A stretch of 49,504 nt of DNA, taken from assembly GCA_019634415.1 (NCBI GenBank), contig JAHQVJ010000138.1:1-49504 (forward strand), given 5' to 3'. The notes beneath the pieces are model-generated. The model did no database searches. It was not told where the DNA came from and worked only from the letters and a program-made list of their open reading frames with translations. Within the stretch, counting starts at the first letter, position 1; the number at the start of each line of letters is the position of its first letter. Positions 1-9,292 of this stretch are shown here, one piece after another. The DNA is from Myxococcales bacterium. Its GTDB lineage: Bacteria; Myxococcota_A; UBA796; GCA-2862545. Made by a program: the position numbers and the translations under genes.

Positions 1-1
1 A

Positions 2-1357
2 GCGCCTGCCCCCGAGCCCGAGCCGCCTCCCCGGCTGAAGCCGGCGCCCGCGGCGGTGGCGTCGGAGTCCCGCATGACTCCGTCGCACAACGACGCCTCT
101 GGACCCTCGCCTTCGTCTGCGAGCCCTCCGGTCATGCGTCCTTCGAAGCGATCCCTCACGAGCCGTCGGCGGCGCTCGCTGGTGGGAGACGGGGCGCCGT
201 CGACCCCATCTGTTCCGGATCAGGAGCCCTCCAACGGTGTGTCGACCTGGGTGGCTGAGTCGCAGGCGGCATTGGAGACCACGCCGGAGCCCGAGGCGAT
301 TCCGGAGCCCGAGGCGATTCCGGAGCCCGAGGTGATCCCGGAGCCCGAGGTGATTGAGGAATCCCGCGCGACTCCGTCGCGCTACGATTCCCTCGAGCCC
401 TCGCCTTCGGCTGCGGGCCTTCGGGAGCCCGAGGTGATTCCAGAGCCTGCCGCGATCGCGGAGCCGAAGGCGTCACCGCAGCCCACGCTGACCACCTCGC
501 CCATGGATCCCAGCTCCGCGCCCTACGTCGACGACGACGAGGACATCCCCACCGAGATCGCCGAGCTGTCGAGCTTCGCTGGCATGCTGTACGAGTCCGA
601 TTCGCCCACGGAGCCTGCCTGGGTGCCGCCAGGAGCAGACGCCGAGGCCGTGCTCACCGTGGCGGCAGCGGCCGACGAGGCCGTCGACGTCGACGTCGGC
701 GAAGACGGCCCCACGGCGATGCTCGACACGGTGCCCGAAGGTGCCGTGGCCCCGCTGCCCGATCTCCCGGATCACGTGCCGGAGCACGTGTGGGCTGGGA
801 CCTCTGCGGAGCCCTACGACGACGCGGCGTCGCCGGCTCCCCCGGAGGAGGCCGCTGCCGTCGCGGCCGTGCCCGAGCTGCCGGAGCTTCCTCCGATCGA
901 CGCTGTGGCGCCCTCGGCACCCCAGCTGCCCGCGGAGCCCGCGCCCGAAGCGCTGCCACCGCTGCCGTCCGAGCCACGCATTCCGCCCGTGCAGGAGCCT
1001 CCGCCGCCTCCCCCCCAGGCGCCACCGATGGCGCAGGCGGCCCAGGACGATCCGATGTCCTTCGCCAACGAGGGACCGGCGGCCGAGCCCTCGGGCGCGC
1101 CGCGACTCCATCCGGCGCTGGACATCCCCGAGCCTGCTCCCCTGACCACCGGCAAGCGCATGTCGATGGAGGAGCGCGTGCTGGCCTCGGGGCCTCCGAG
1201 CTCGCAGGGAGCGTCGTACGATCTGGTGGACGACGAGCCCACCACGGGGATGTCGCGACCCATGGTGGTCTTCCTGTCCACCTTCGTGACGCTGGTGGTG
1301 GGCATTCCGTTGCTCGCCCTCGTGGGCACGGTCATCTACCTGTCCCTGACGCCGTAG
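2..1357 (+). CDS. Pro/Glu-rich single-span membrane protein, C-terminal part (5' end outside window)
   Basis: The reading frame is open through the left edge, so this is the C-terminal part of a longer gene. A GTG at 56 exists but has no special claim to be the start. The visible protein is low complexity, rich in Pro, Glu and Ala, with tandem EPEAIP-type hexapeptides around window positions 284-355 and acidic patches further on. The last ~35 residues form one hydrophobic segment (starting PMVVFLSTFVTLVVG) with only three residues behind it, so the protein is anchored by its C terminus with the repeat region probably cytoplasmic. Similar layouts in Myxococcota often have an N-terminal zinc-ribbon, FHA or kinase domain, but none is visible here. 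The stop codon shares a base with the next gene's start, suggesting coupling. Function not recognised. Confidence 0.75.
   Translation, partial: APAPEPEPPPRLKPAPAAVASESRMTPSHNDASGPSPSSASPPVMRPSKRSLTSRRRRSLVGDGAPSTPSVPDQEPSNGVSTWVAESQAALETTPEPEAIPEPEAIPEPEVIPEPEVIEESRATPSRYDSLEPSPSAAGLREPEVIPEPAAIAEPKASPQPTLTTSPMDPSSAPYVDDDEDIPTEIAELSSFAGMLYESDSPTEPAWVPPGADAEAVLTVAAAADEAVDVDVGEDGPTAMLDTVPEGAVAPLPDLPDHVPEHVWAGTSAEPYDDAASPAPPEEAAAVAAVPELPELPPIDAVAPSAPQLPAEPAPEALPPLPSEPRIPPVQEPPPPPPQAPPMAQAAQDDPMSFANEGPAAEPSGAPRLHPALDIPEPAPLTTGKRMSMEERVLASGPPSSQGASYDLVDDEPTTGMSRPMVVFLSTFVTLVVGIPLLALVGTVIYLSLTP
284..355 (+). repeat. four tandem 18-bp units in the coding sequence
   Basis: Four consecutive 18-base units of the form CCGGAGCCCGAGGYGATY encode EPEAIP/EPEVIP repeats. 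Units start at 284, 302, 320 and 338 and differ only at the Ala/Val codon and a synonymous third base. A related partial unit recurs near 426. Being in frame, gain or loss of units would lengthen or shorten the linker without breaking the gene. Confidence 0.85.
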
Positions 1358-1998
1358 TGGACCGCGACTTCTGGCTGGATCGGTGGAGCACCGGTCGCAC
1401 GGGCTTCCACCGCGACGACGTCCACCCCGATCTGATCGCCCACGCCGACTGGCTGCTGCCTTCGCCGGGGCAGCGGGTGTGGGTGCCGCTGTGTGGCCGC
1501 AGCCGCGACCTTGCGTGGCTCGCGGAGGCCGGGCATCGGGCGGTGGGTGTGGAGCTCGCGTCGAGCGCCGTTCGGGGGGTGTTCGACGACTGGGGCCGAG
1601 CGCCCCAGGTGACCTCGCGCGGGGAGCTCGAGGTCTACGAAGCGGACGGGGTGGAGATCTGGTGCGGGGACTTCTTCGCGCTGCCCGACGGGCTGCGGTT
1701 CGACGGTGTGTGGGACAGGGCCGCCCTCGTGGCGCTGCCGCCCGAGCGGCGCCGGGCCTACGTGGAGCGCATCCGCCGCATGGCAGCTGGAGGCCGGCTG
1801 CTGCTCAACGTCGTCGACTACGATCCGACCGTCATGACGGGCCCGCCGTTCCCCGTGACGCCGGCCGACGTCGAGGCGCTGTACGGTGCGGATCGGGTGG
1901 ACGCCCAGGGCCACTACGATCTGATCGAGGCCGAGCCCCGCTGGCGCGAGCGCGGGCATCGCTGGTTTCGGGTGGGCGTGTACCGCGTGCAGCTGTAG
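1357..1998 (+). CDS. tpm: thiopurine S-methyltransferase family protein
   Basis: SAM-dependent methyltransferase of the TPMT family, 213 residues, the usual length of bacterial members. These cytoplasmic enzymes methylate thiopurines and, in bacteria, tellurite or selenite; the physiological substrate is often unknown. Diagnostic blocks are the N-terminal FWLDRWSTGRTGFH and the SAM-binding loop VPLCGRSRDLAWLAEAGH followed by VGVELA. Further on, DFFAL and DGVWDRAALVALP match family positions for cofactor and substrate binding. The start is a GTG whose G is the last base of the upstream TAG stop (TAGTG), implying translational coupling to the membrane protein. It ends three bases from the convergent acetyltransferase gene. 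Confidence 0.88.
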   Translation: MDRDFWLDRWSTGRTGFHRDDVHPDLIAHADWLLPSPGQRVWVPLCGRSRDLAWLAEAGHRAVGVELASSAVRGVFDDWGRAPQVTSRGELEVYEADGVEIWCGDFFALPDGLRFDGVWDRAALVALPPERRRAYVERIRRMAAGGRLLLNVVDYDPTVMTGPPFPVTPADVEALYGADRVDAQGHYDLIEAEPRWRERGHRWFRVGVYRVQL

Positions 1999-2001
1999 CG
2001 G

Positions 2002-2931
2002 CTACGCCAGCTCCTTGCGGAACAACGCATAGCGGCGGATGATCTCGCCTCGGTACCAGGTGCTGTCCTCGAGGCGGTCGTCGTCGACGCGGACCGTGGC
2101 GTGCACGCCCTTGTCGATTCCAGCTTTGCGCGCCGCTTGGTGGGTGGCTGCGACGAGCCAGGTGGCGACGCCCAGGTGGCGATGCTCGGGCACCACCGCC
2201 AGCGACAGGATCTGGAACCAGGAGCGCTCGGTGGACTCGGGCTCGGCCACGGCCAGGATGAACGCGGCTGCTTCGCCCGAGGGGTCACGCGCGATGCTCG
2301 ACAGCTGGCCCTTCAGCTTGGGTGCCACGGATCGGTAGTAGTCCGCGAAGGTCTCGACGGGAACCTCGGTGAAGCGCTCGCCGTCGGCGTAGGCGCGGCA
2401 GAGGATCCGATGCACGTCCATCACGACCTCGTCGAAGGCGGCGGACAGGTCCACGCTCTGCAGGGTCCATCCGCGCGATGCCAAGGCGGCTGCCGCGTTC
2501 ATCCCCACGTCGATGTTGGGCCCGTGATCGGCCAGGATCGAGATGAAGGCGGCACAGGGGGCATAGTCGGCGGCCACCCAGCGCTCCCCTGGCTCGGTGG
2601 GCTCCAGCAGCAGGGGCTCGTGGTCCAGCGGTCCGAAGTTCGCCCGGAACGGGAACCAGGGGCACAGCAGCATGGGGCCGCGCACCTCCGTGCATCCCTG
2701 CTCGAGCAGCCACGCCTCCGCTTGGCGCAGCACGTCCACGGAGCCCACCCAGTCTCCCACGGTGCCGAGATCGGGTTGGTCCGGGTGGATGCCGGCGAGG
2801 CAGCGGGAGTCGCCATCGCTGAACACGGCCACCGTGCCCACCGACGACAGCAGATCGAGGAGCTGGTCGTCTCCGCCAGAGGCCATCCAGGCGGCGCGCT
2901 GCTGTGTGGGGTCACCCATCGCAGTCCCCAT
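2002..2931 (-). CDS. GNAT-family N-acetyltransferase (YghO-like)
   Basis: About 309 residues. The C-terminal third carries the acetyl-CoA-binding core of GNAT enzymes: a beta-strand ILSLAVVPEHRHLGVATWLV followed by a helix, where RHLGVA is the pyrophosphate-binding loop. The N-terminal half includes EVRGPMLLCPWFPFR, which recalls the VRGP segment of the long YghO-like GNAT group. Substrate unknown. The start at 2931 is preceded by a purine-rich AGGGGG; an ATG at 2919 (also with a GGGGA upstream) is an equal alternative, and the frame extends without a good start to 3015, which would run into the divergent lipoprotein's leader. The gene is convergent with tpm and stands alone. Confidence 0.75.
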   Translation of the reverse strand: MGTAMGDPTQQRAAWMASGGDDQLLDLLSSVGTVAVFSDGDSRCLAGIHPDQPDLGTVGDWVGSVDVLRQAEAWLLEQGCTEVRGPMLLCPWFPFRANFGPLDHEPLLLEPTEPGERWVAADYAPCAAFISILADHGPNIDVGMNAAAALASRGWTLQSVDLSAAFDEVVMDVHRILCRAYADGERFTEVPVETFADYYRSVAPKLKGQLSSIARDPSGEAAAFILAVAEPESTERSWFQILSLAVVPEHRHLGVATWLVAATHQAARKAGIDKGVHATVRVDDDRLEDSTWYRGEIIRRYALFRKELA

Positions 2932-3041
2932 AGCCCCCTGGGCGACGAGTTGGGGGGCGCAGGGCGCTAAACTGGGTGCTTCGGGTTGCGAAGGGGCGAC
3001 GGGATCGTGTACCAAGTGTGTCGTCCGACCCCGAGGTCCCC

Positions 3042-3644
<603 letters not shown>

Positions 3645-3660
3645 TCAGCGGGTTGGCGGA

Positions 3661-5607
3661 TCAGCTCACCGTGTTGCCGGGCTCGGCCTTGGCCGACACC
3701 AGGTCGACCACCGCCTCGCCGCTGGCGGCCAGGATCATGCCCTCGCTGGGGATCCCGCGCAGCTTGCGCGGCTTGAGGTTGGCCACCACCACGACGGTGC
3801 GGCCCACCAGATCCTCGGGCGCGAAGACGGACTTGATCCCGGCGCAGATCGTGCGCGGGCGGGCCTCGCCCACGTCCACCTTCATCACCAGCAGCTTGTC
3901 GGCGTCGGGGTGGTCGCTGGCCTCCAGCACCTTTCCGATCTTGAGCTGCAGCTTGGCAAAGTCGCCGTACTCGATCCAATCGATGTCGGGTAGCGGCACT
4001 TCGGCGTCGTCCACGTCGTCCTCCTCGGCGAACAGAGCGGCGATCTGGGTTGGCATCTCACGAAAACGGGGAAAGAGCGGATCGCCGGTCGACAGGCCCG
4101 TCGAGCGACTCATCAGGTCGAGCACGCCATCGCCCTTTGCGAGCGTCGCGAGCACCTGATCGGCGTCGTCGGCGGACAGGCCGAGCTTGGCGAGGAGCTC
4201 GGCGGCCTTGGTGGGCAGCACGGGGAGCAGCGCGTAGGCGGCCACGGCGCACACCTCGAGCACGTCGCGCATGACGGCCGCGAGGGCCTCGGTCTGGCCA
4301 CCCTTGTTGAGGGCCCACGGCTGGCGGGTGTCGATGTACTTGTTGCCGGCCTTGATGAGCTCGAAGAGCGCCTCCAGGGCCTCTTTGTAGGACAGGACCG
4401 AGAGGTGCTGGTGGTAGGCAGCCAAGCTGGTCCTGGCCACCTGTGCGAGCTCGGGATCCGGGGCTGCCCGCTCGGGAGGCGTGGTGCCGATCCACTTGGT
4501 GGTCATGGACAGGCCGCGATGCGCCAGGTTGCCGAAGTCGTTGGCGAGATCGGTGTTGTAGCGACCGAGGAAGCCGTCGTAGCTGAAGGCGCCGTCGGCG
4601 CCGAACCGGATCTCGCGCAGGAAGAAGTAGCGCACGGCGTCGACGCCGAAGGCGTCGCACAGCACGTCCACGTCGATGGCGTTGCCGGCGGACTTGCCGA
4701 TCTTGTCGCCCTCGGAGCTCACCCACCAGCCATGGGCGAAGATGTGCTCGGGAAGCGGTACCTCCATCGCCATCAGCATGGTGGTCCAGTAGACCGAGTG
4801 GGTGGTGAGGATGTCCTTGCCGATCAGCTGGTAGCTGGCCGGCCACCACGTCCGGTAGGCCTCGTCGCCGTCGGGATGGAAGCCCGTGCCCGTGAGGTAG
4901 TTCAACAGCGCGTCGAACCACACGTAGCAGACGAAGTCGGCGTCGAAGGGCAGCTCGATGCCCCAGGACATGCGCGACTTGGGGCGGCTGATGCAGAGAT
5001 CCCCGAGCCCCTTCTTGAGGAAGCCCAGCACCTCGTTGCGCCGACTGGTGGGCTGGATGAAGTCGGGGTGAGCCTCGATGTGGGCGAGCAGCTTCTCGCG
5101 GTAGTTGCCCATCCGGAAGAAGTAGTTGGACTCGGTGATCCGCTTGAAGTCCGCCTCGGACAGCTCCCCCGACGCGATGCGCTCCTCGCGCTCCTTGTCG
5201 GTGATGAAGATCTCGTCCTTGACGAGGTACCAGCCCTCGTACTCACCCTTGTAGATCTCACCTGCGTCGAACAGCTTCTGCAGCACGCGCTGCACCACGG
5301 CCACGTGATCGTCGTCGGTGGTGCGGATGAAGCGGTCGAACTGCACGTTCAGGCGCTCCATCATGGCCTTCCACTCGACCACGAGCTCGTCGCAGTGGGC
5401 CTTGGGCGCCAGCCCCCGCTTTTCGGCGGCCTCAAGGACCTTCTGGCCGTGCTCGTCGGTTCCGGTGAGGAATCGCACGTCCTGGCCCATCATTCGGTGG
5501 TACCTCGCAGCCACGTCGGCGGCGATGGTGGTGTAGGCGTGCCCGATGTGGGGCGACCCGTTCACGTAGTAGATGGGCGTGGTGATGTAGAACGCTTCGC
5601 CAGCCAT
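3661..5607 (-). CDS. metG: methionyl-tRNA synthetase with C-terminal tRNA-binding domain
   Basis: Class I aminoacyl-tRNA synthetase of 648 residues that charges tRNA-Met in the cytoplasm. The Rossmann catalytic domain begins YITTPIYYVNGSPHIGHAYT (HIGH-type motif). The second signature is KIGKS, near residue 300, in place of KMSKS. The connective insert around WYLVKDEIFITDKE lacks the zinc-binding cysteines of the MetG1 type, pointing to the zinc-free form. An anticodon-binding helical domain follows. The last ~110 residues (FAKLQLKIGKVLEASDHPDADKLL) are a Trbp111-type tRNA-binding dimerisation domain. The start at 5607 is fixed by the conserved N terminus although the frame is open to 7149. 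It lies 50 bases downstream of the YyaL-NHL fusion on the same strand. Confidence 0.96.
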   Translation of the reverse strand: MAGEAFYITTPIYYVNGSPHIGHAYTTIAADVAARYHRMMGQDVRFLTGTDEHGQKVLEAAEKRGLAPKAHCDELVVEWKAMMERLNVQFDRFIRTTDDDHVAVVQRVLQKLFDAGEIYKGEYEGWYLVKDEIFITDKEREERIASGELSEADFKRITESNYFFRMGNYREKLLAHIEAHPDFIQPTSRRNEVLGFLKKGLGDLCISRPKSRMSWGIELPFDADFVCYVWFDALLNYLTGTGFHPDGDEAYRTWWPASYQLIGKDILTTHSVYWTTMLMAMEVPLPEHIFAHGWWVSSEGDKIGKSAGNAIDVDVLCDAFGVDAVRYFFLREIRFGADGAFSYDGFLGRYNTDLANDFGNLAHRGLSMTTKWIGTTPPERAAPDPELAQVARTSLAAYHQHLSVLSYKEALEALFELIKAGNKYIDTRQPWALNKGGQTEALAAVMRDVLEVCAVAAYALLPVLPTKAAELLAKLGLSADDADQVLATLAKGDGVLDLMSRSTGLSTGDPLFPRFREMPTQIAALFAEEDDVDDAEVPLPDIDWIEYGDFAKLQLKIGKVLEASDHPDADKLLVMKVDVGEARPRTICAGIKSVFAPEDLVGRTVVVVANLKPRKLRGIPSEGMILAASGEAVVDLVSAKAEPGNTVS

Positions 5608-5657
5608 GGCGCTGGTCTCCGTGGACGAGGGTGCGGTTCGATTCAGCCGTGGGCGGA

Positions 5658-8600
5658 CTACGAAGAGAGGATGGGCACGTCGCGTAGCTCGCCCGTGTCC
5701 ATTCGCGCTGCCCGCAGGCGGTGATTGCTCGTGTCTGCAATCAGGAGGTGCTCGCCGATGCGAGCGATTCCTCCCGGCTCCCGTAGCTCGGAGGTCTCGC
5801 CGCCGCACAGCGTTTTCGTGGTGCCGTCGGTGAGCGCGATGTGCTTGATCTTGTGGTTGTAGGTGTCGGCCACGTAGACGGTCTCGCCCGCGAAGGTGAG
5901 CCCGAGGGGGTGCTGCAGCCGCACCACGTCGGCGGCGCCGTCGACGTCGCCGAAGTCGAACAGGCCGCGCCCCACGACGGTGACCAGCTGGTGCGCCTGC
6001 AGGTCCACGGCGCGAATGGAGCTGACCTCGCTGTCGGCGAAGAGCAGGTAGCGCCCGTACAGGGCCAACGACGAGGGCTGCGCGAGGGCGGAGGCCGCAG
6101 CGGGTCCGTCCACGTGGTCCTCGCGACCGCTCCCGGCGTGCAGCCCCATGTGGCCGCCGCCGTACACCCAGATCTGGTGGCTGCCGGCCATGGCGACGAA
6201 CACCAGGTGGTGGTGCTTGAAGGTCATCACCTCCACGTCCCAGGGGGAGCGAAGGGCGAGCTGCAGCGGGGTGGCCAGCAGCTCGGGGGTGGGCGCCTGG
6301 GTGCCGCGCTCGCCCGTGCCGGCCAGGGTCGTCACCTCGCCCGTGGTCAGATCCACCGCGCGCAGGGCGTGGTTCTCGGTGTCGGCCACGTACAGGGTGT
6401 TCTCGTGGCGTGCGGTTCCCTGGGGGCTGCGAAAGCAGGCCTGCTCGGCAGAGCCGTCCGACAAGCCTGGGGTGCCGCTGCCGAAGCGGCGCAGCACCGT
6501 GAGAGCGGGCCAGCCGTCCTCCAGCCGGAAGGAGACCTCCAGGATCTGGTGGTTTCCACTGTCGGAGACGTAGATGGCAGTGGTGTCGTCGAGCTTGGCG
6601 CCCATCTCCTGATCCCAGGCGTTGGGCCACACATGGACCTTGCCGGGGAAGCGCAGCTCGGCTCCGGCGGTGGCCTCGCCCTCGCCCTCGCCGTCGTCGG
6701 AGACGGGCGTCAGCGGCTCGGAGGCGGCGGTTCCCGCGGCCCGGGCCTCCTCGACCAGGGCCTGAACCATCACCGACAGCTCGTCGACGTCGGACTCCCC
6801 CGAGCGCTGGGCCGCGACGCGCCCCTCGGCGTCCAGGATCACGAGCGTGGGCCAGGAGCGCACGCCGTAGGCCTCCCAGACGACGTGGTCGGGATCGAGG
6901 AGGACCGGGTGCCGGATGTCGTGGCGTTGCATGGCGGTGGCCACGTTGTCGCGCTGCTTCTCGGCCTCGAACTTGGCGGAGTGCACGCCGAGGACCACCA
7001 CCGGATCTTCGGCGAAGCGGGCCTGTAGCGCCTGCAGCTCCGGCAACACGTGATGGCAGTTCACGCAGCAATACGTCCAGAAGTCGAGCACGACCACATG
7101 GCCGCGCAGCGACTCCAGAGAGGGCACGTGCTCCCCCGCGCGCAGCCACACGTCGGGGTCACTCGGCAGCTCGGCAGCAGGGGGGCGGTTCGCCACGGGC
7201 GCCACGACCTTCGGCTCTCGGATCCGGCCCTCCTCCAGCTGGGCAGACAGCCCAGCGACGTCTCGTACGGGTAGACGACAGGTGTAGCCCTCACAGACGA
7301 ATGCTGTGGGAACACCGTCGATGGCGGTCTTGCCCTCGAGCCAGGGCATGCGCGCCACGTCGGGCTCGGCACCCACGTACGTCACCGCGAAGGGCAGCAC
7401 GTGGCTGCGCAGCTCGGCCACCAGCGCGCGGGTGGCCTCGGCCTCGGGGTCGCCGATGATGGCCACCTCCAGCCCACCGTCCGCGAGCCACGAGCCCGCC
7501 AGCGCCTCGGGCCCCAGGGCCCGTGCTGCCTGCCCGAGGAGCTGCTGTGCCGTGAGCGAGATGCGCTCGGCCTTCTCGAGGAGATCTTCGCGTCCGCACA
7601 GGCGCCCCAGCCGCAGGAAGGCCAGCGCCGCCACCCCGTTGGCGGAGGGCTCCGCTCCCCCGATGATGGGCTTCGAGCGGTGCACGAGCTCGGGCTGATC
7701 CGAGCCCGTCAGGAACAAGCCGCCGTCCTGCTCGTCCCAGAACAACTCCACGAGGGCGTCGGCCAGCGCCAGGGCCTCGTCGAGCCAGCGGCTCTCGAAG
7801 GTGGCGTCCCACAGATCCAGCAGCGCCGTGATCAGGTTGGCGTGGTCGTCGGCGAAGGCGGGAATGTGACTGCGATCGTCCTTGTGGGTGCGCATCAGCC
7901 GACCGTCGGTGCGGCACTGCTCCAGCAGGAACTGCGCGGTCTCGCTGGCAAGCTGCGTCCACCCGGGCTCCTCGAAGGCCACGGCCGCCTTGGCCAGGCC
8001 GCTCACCATCAGCGCGTTCCACGACGTGATCACCTTGTCGTCGCGGGCGGGAGCCTCGCGCTGCTCGCGCGCCTTCGCGAGCTTTGGCATCGCGCGCTCG
8101 AGCAGGGACTGGTCGGCGGAGGAGAGCGCCTCGAAGGGGACCTCCGAGCGGAGCACGCTGCGCCCTTCCTCGAAGGTCCCGTCGGCGGTGACCCCGAGCA
8201 GCTGGCACACCCGGGCTGCGTCGTGGCTCAGGACGTCCGTGATCTCCTCGGGCGTCCACACGAAGTAGGCCCCTTCTCGACCCTCGCTGTCGGCGTCCTG
8301 GCTGGCAGCGAAGCCACCCCGGTCCAGGTGCATCTCGCGCATGGCCCAGCCCACGAGGTTGCGCGCCACGCGCGCGTAGGCGGGCGACTGGGTGAGCCGC
8401 CAGGCGTCCGTGTAGACGCCTAGGAGCTGCGCGTTGTCGTAGAGCATCTTCTCGAAGTGCGGCACCCGCCACTGAGCGTCCACGCTGTAGCGAGCGAACC
8501 CACCGCCGAGCAGGTCGTGCATGCCCCCCTTGGCCATGCCGTCGAGGGCGGACGTGACCAGATCCAGCGACACCTCCTCGCCGGTGCGGTGATGGTGTGC

Positions 8601-9248
8601 GAGGAGCACCGTCAGCGTGGCGTGGGGGGGGAACTTGGGGGCACCGCCGAAGCCGCCGTGCACCAGATCGGCGTTGGCCTGCGCTGCTCGCGCCAGGGGC
8701 TCCAGCCACTCGTGGGTGAGCACGGGCGCCGGGGCGGGCATGTGGCCAGTGCGCGCCAGGACCCGATCCACCTCGGCGGCGCGGCGGTCGACCTCGTCCC
8801 GGCCGTCACGCCACAGGGAGGAGATGTAGTCCAGCACGTCGCCGAACCCGGGGTTGTCGTGCCGCGTGGTGGGCGGGAAGTACGTGCCGCCGAAGAAGGC
8901 GCGACCCTCGGGGGTCAGGAACACCGTCATGGGCCAGCCGCCCTGACCCTGGTTCAGCGCCTGCACCGCGCGCATGTAGAGCTCGTCGACGTCGGGGCGT
9001 TCCTCCCGGTCCACCTTCACCGAGATGAAGCCGCGGTTCATGCGGGCTGCGATGAGCTCGTTGCAGAACGACTCCCGCTCCATCACATGGCACCAATGGC
9101 AAGCGGAGTACCCCACCGACAGCAGGATGGGCTTGTCTTGGGTGCGCGCCGCCTCGAAGGCGTCTTCTCCCCACGGATACCAGTCCACCGGGTTGTGTGC
9201 GTGCTGCAGCAGGTAGGGGCTGGTTTCGTCGATCAGGCGGTTGGCCAC
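5658..9248 (-). CDS. YyaL/SPATA20-type thioredoxin-glycosidase-fold protein fused to an NHLRC2-like thioredoxin-NHL protein
   Basis: A 1196-residue fusion. Residues 1 to ~670 are the YyaL/SPATA20 family: an N-terminal thioredoxin-like domain starting NRLIDETSPYLLQHAHNPVDW with a Cys50-His-Trp-Cys53 site, then an (alpha/alpha)6 toroid similar to glycosidases. Residues ~690-830 are a second thioredoxin-like domain with WTYCCVNCHHVLPEL (Cys727, 728, 731), the signature of NHLRC2. From ~830 to the end are NHL beta-propeller repeats such as IYVSDSGNHQILEV and VYVADTYNHKIKHI. Both halves are widely conserved but biochemically poorly defined; a redox role is inferred. No signal peptide, so cytoplasmic. 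The GTG start has GGAGA seven bases upstream. It lies between a secreted protein gene (44 bases upstream) and metG. Confidence 0.88.
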   Translation of the reverse strand: MANRLIDETSPYLLQHAHNPVDWYPWGEDAFEAARTQDKPILLSVGYSACHWCHVMERESFCNELIAARMNRGFISVKVDREERPDVDELYMRAVQALNQGQGGWPMTVFLTPEGRAFFGGTYFPPTTRHDNPGFGDVLDYISSLWRDGRDEVDRRAAEVDRVLARTGHMPAPAPVLTHEWLEPLARAAQANADLVHGGFGGAPKFPPHATLTVLLAHHHRTGEEVSLDLVTSALDGMAKGGMHDLLGGGFARYSVDAQWRVPHFEKMLYDNAQLLGVYTDAWRLTQSPAYARVARNLVGWAMREMHLDRGGFAASQDADSEGREGAYFVWTPEEITDVLSHDAARVCQLLGVTADGTFEEGRSVLRSEVPFEALSSADQSLLERAMPKLAKAREQREAPARDDKVITSWNALMVSGLAKAAVAFEEPGWTQLASETAQFLLEQCRTDGRLMRTHKDDRSHIPAFADDHANLITALLDLWDATFESRWLDEALALADALVELFWDEQDGGLFLTGSDQPELVHRSKPIIGGAEPSANGVAALAFLRLGRLCGREDLLEKAERISLTAQQLLGQAARALGPEALAGSWLADGGLEVAIIGDPEAEATRALVAELRSHVLPFAVTYVGAEPDVARMPWLEGKTAIDGVPTAFVCEGYTCRLPVRDVAGLSAQLEEGRIREPKVVAPVANRPPAAELPSDPDVWLRAGEHVPSLESLRGHVVVLDFWTYCCVNCHHVLPELQALQARFAEDPVVVLGVHSAKFEAEKQRDNVATAMQRHDIRHPVLLDPDHVVWEAYGVRSWPTLVILDAEGRVAAQRSGESDVDELSVMVQALVEEARAAGTAASEPLTPVSDDGEGEGEATAGAELRFPGKVHVWPNAWDQEMGAKLDDTTAIYVSDSGNHQILEVSFRLEDGWPALTVLRRFGSGTPGLSDGSAEQACFRSPQGTARHENTLYVADTENHALRAVDLTTGEVTTLAGTGERGTQAPTPELLATPLQLALRSPWDVEVMTFKHHHLVFVAMAGSHQIWVYGGGHMGLHAGSGREDHVDGPAAASALAQPSSLALYGRYLLFADSEVSSIRAVDLQAHQLVTVVGRGLFDFGDVDGAADVVRLQHPLGLTFAGETVYVADTYNHKIKHIALTDGTTKTLCGGETSELREPGGIARIGEHLLIADTSNHRLRAARMDTGELRDVPILSS

Positions 9249-9292
9249 GAAGGTCTCCGGCGGGGCTGGCCACTTAACGCCAAAGGAGTCGA

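Noticed and set aside
4690..4710. KIGKS in place of KMSKS in MetRS as a defect
   Set aside because: Variation at the second position is common in class I synthetases; the catalytic lysines are kept.
5608..7149. metG reading frame open far upstream, suggesting a 1162-residue protein
   Set aside because: The extension is Arg/Pro-rich shadow of the YyaL-NHL gene, and MetRS begins with its normal N terminus at 5607.
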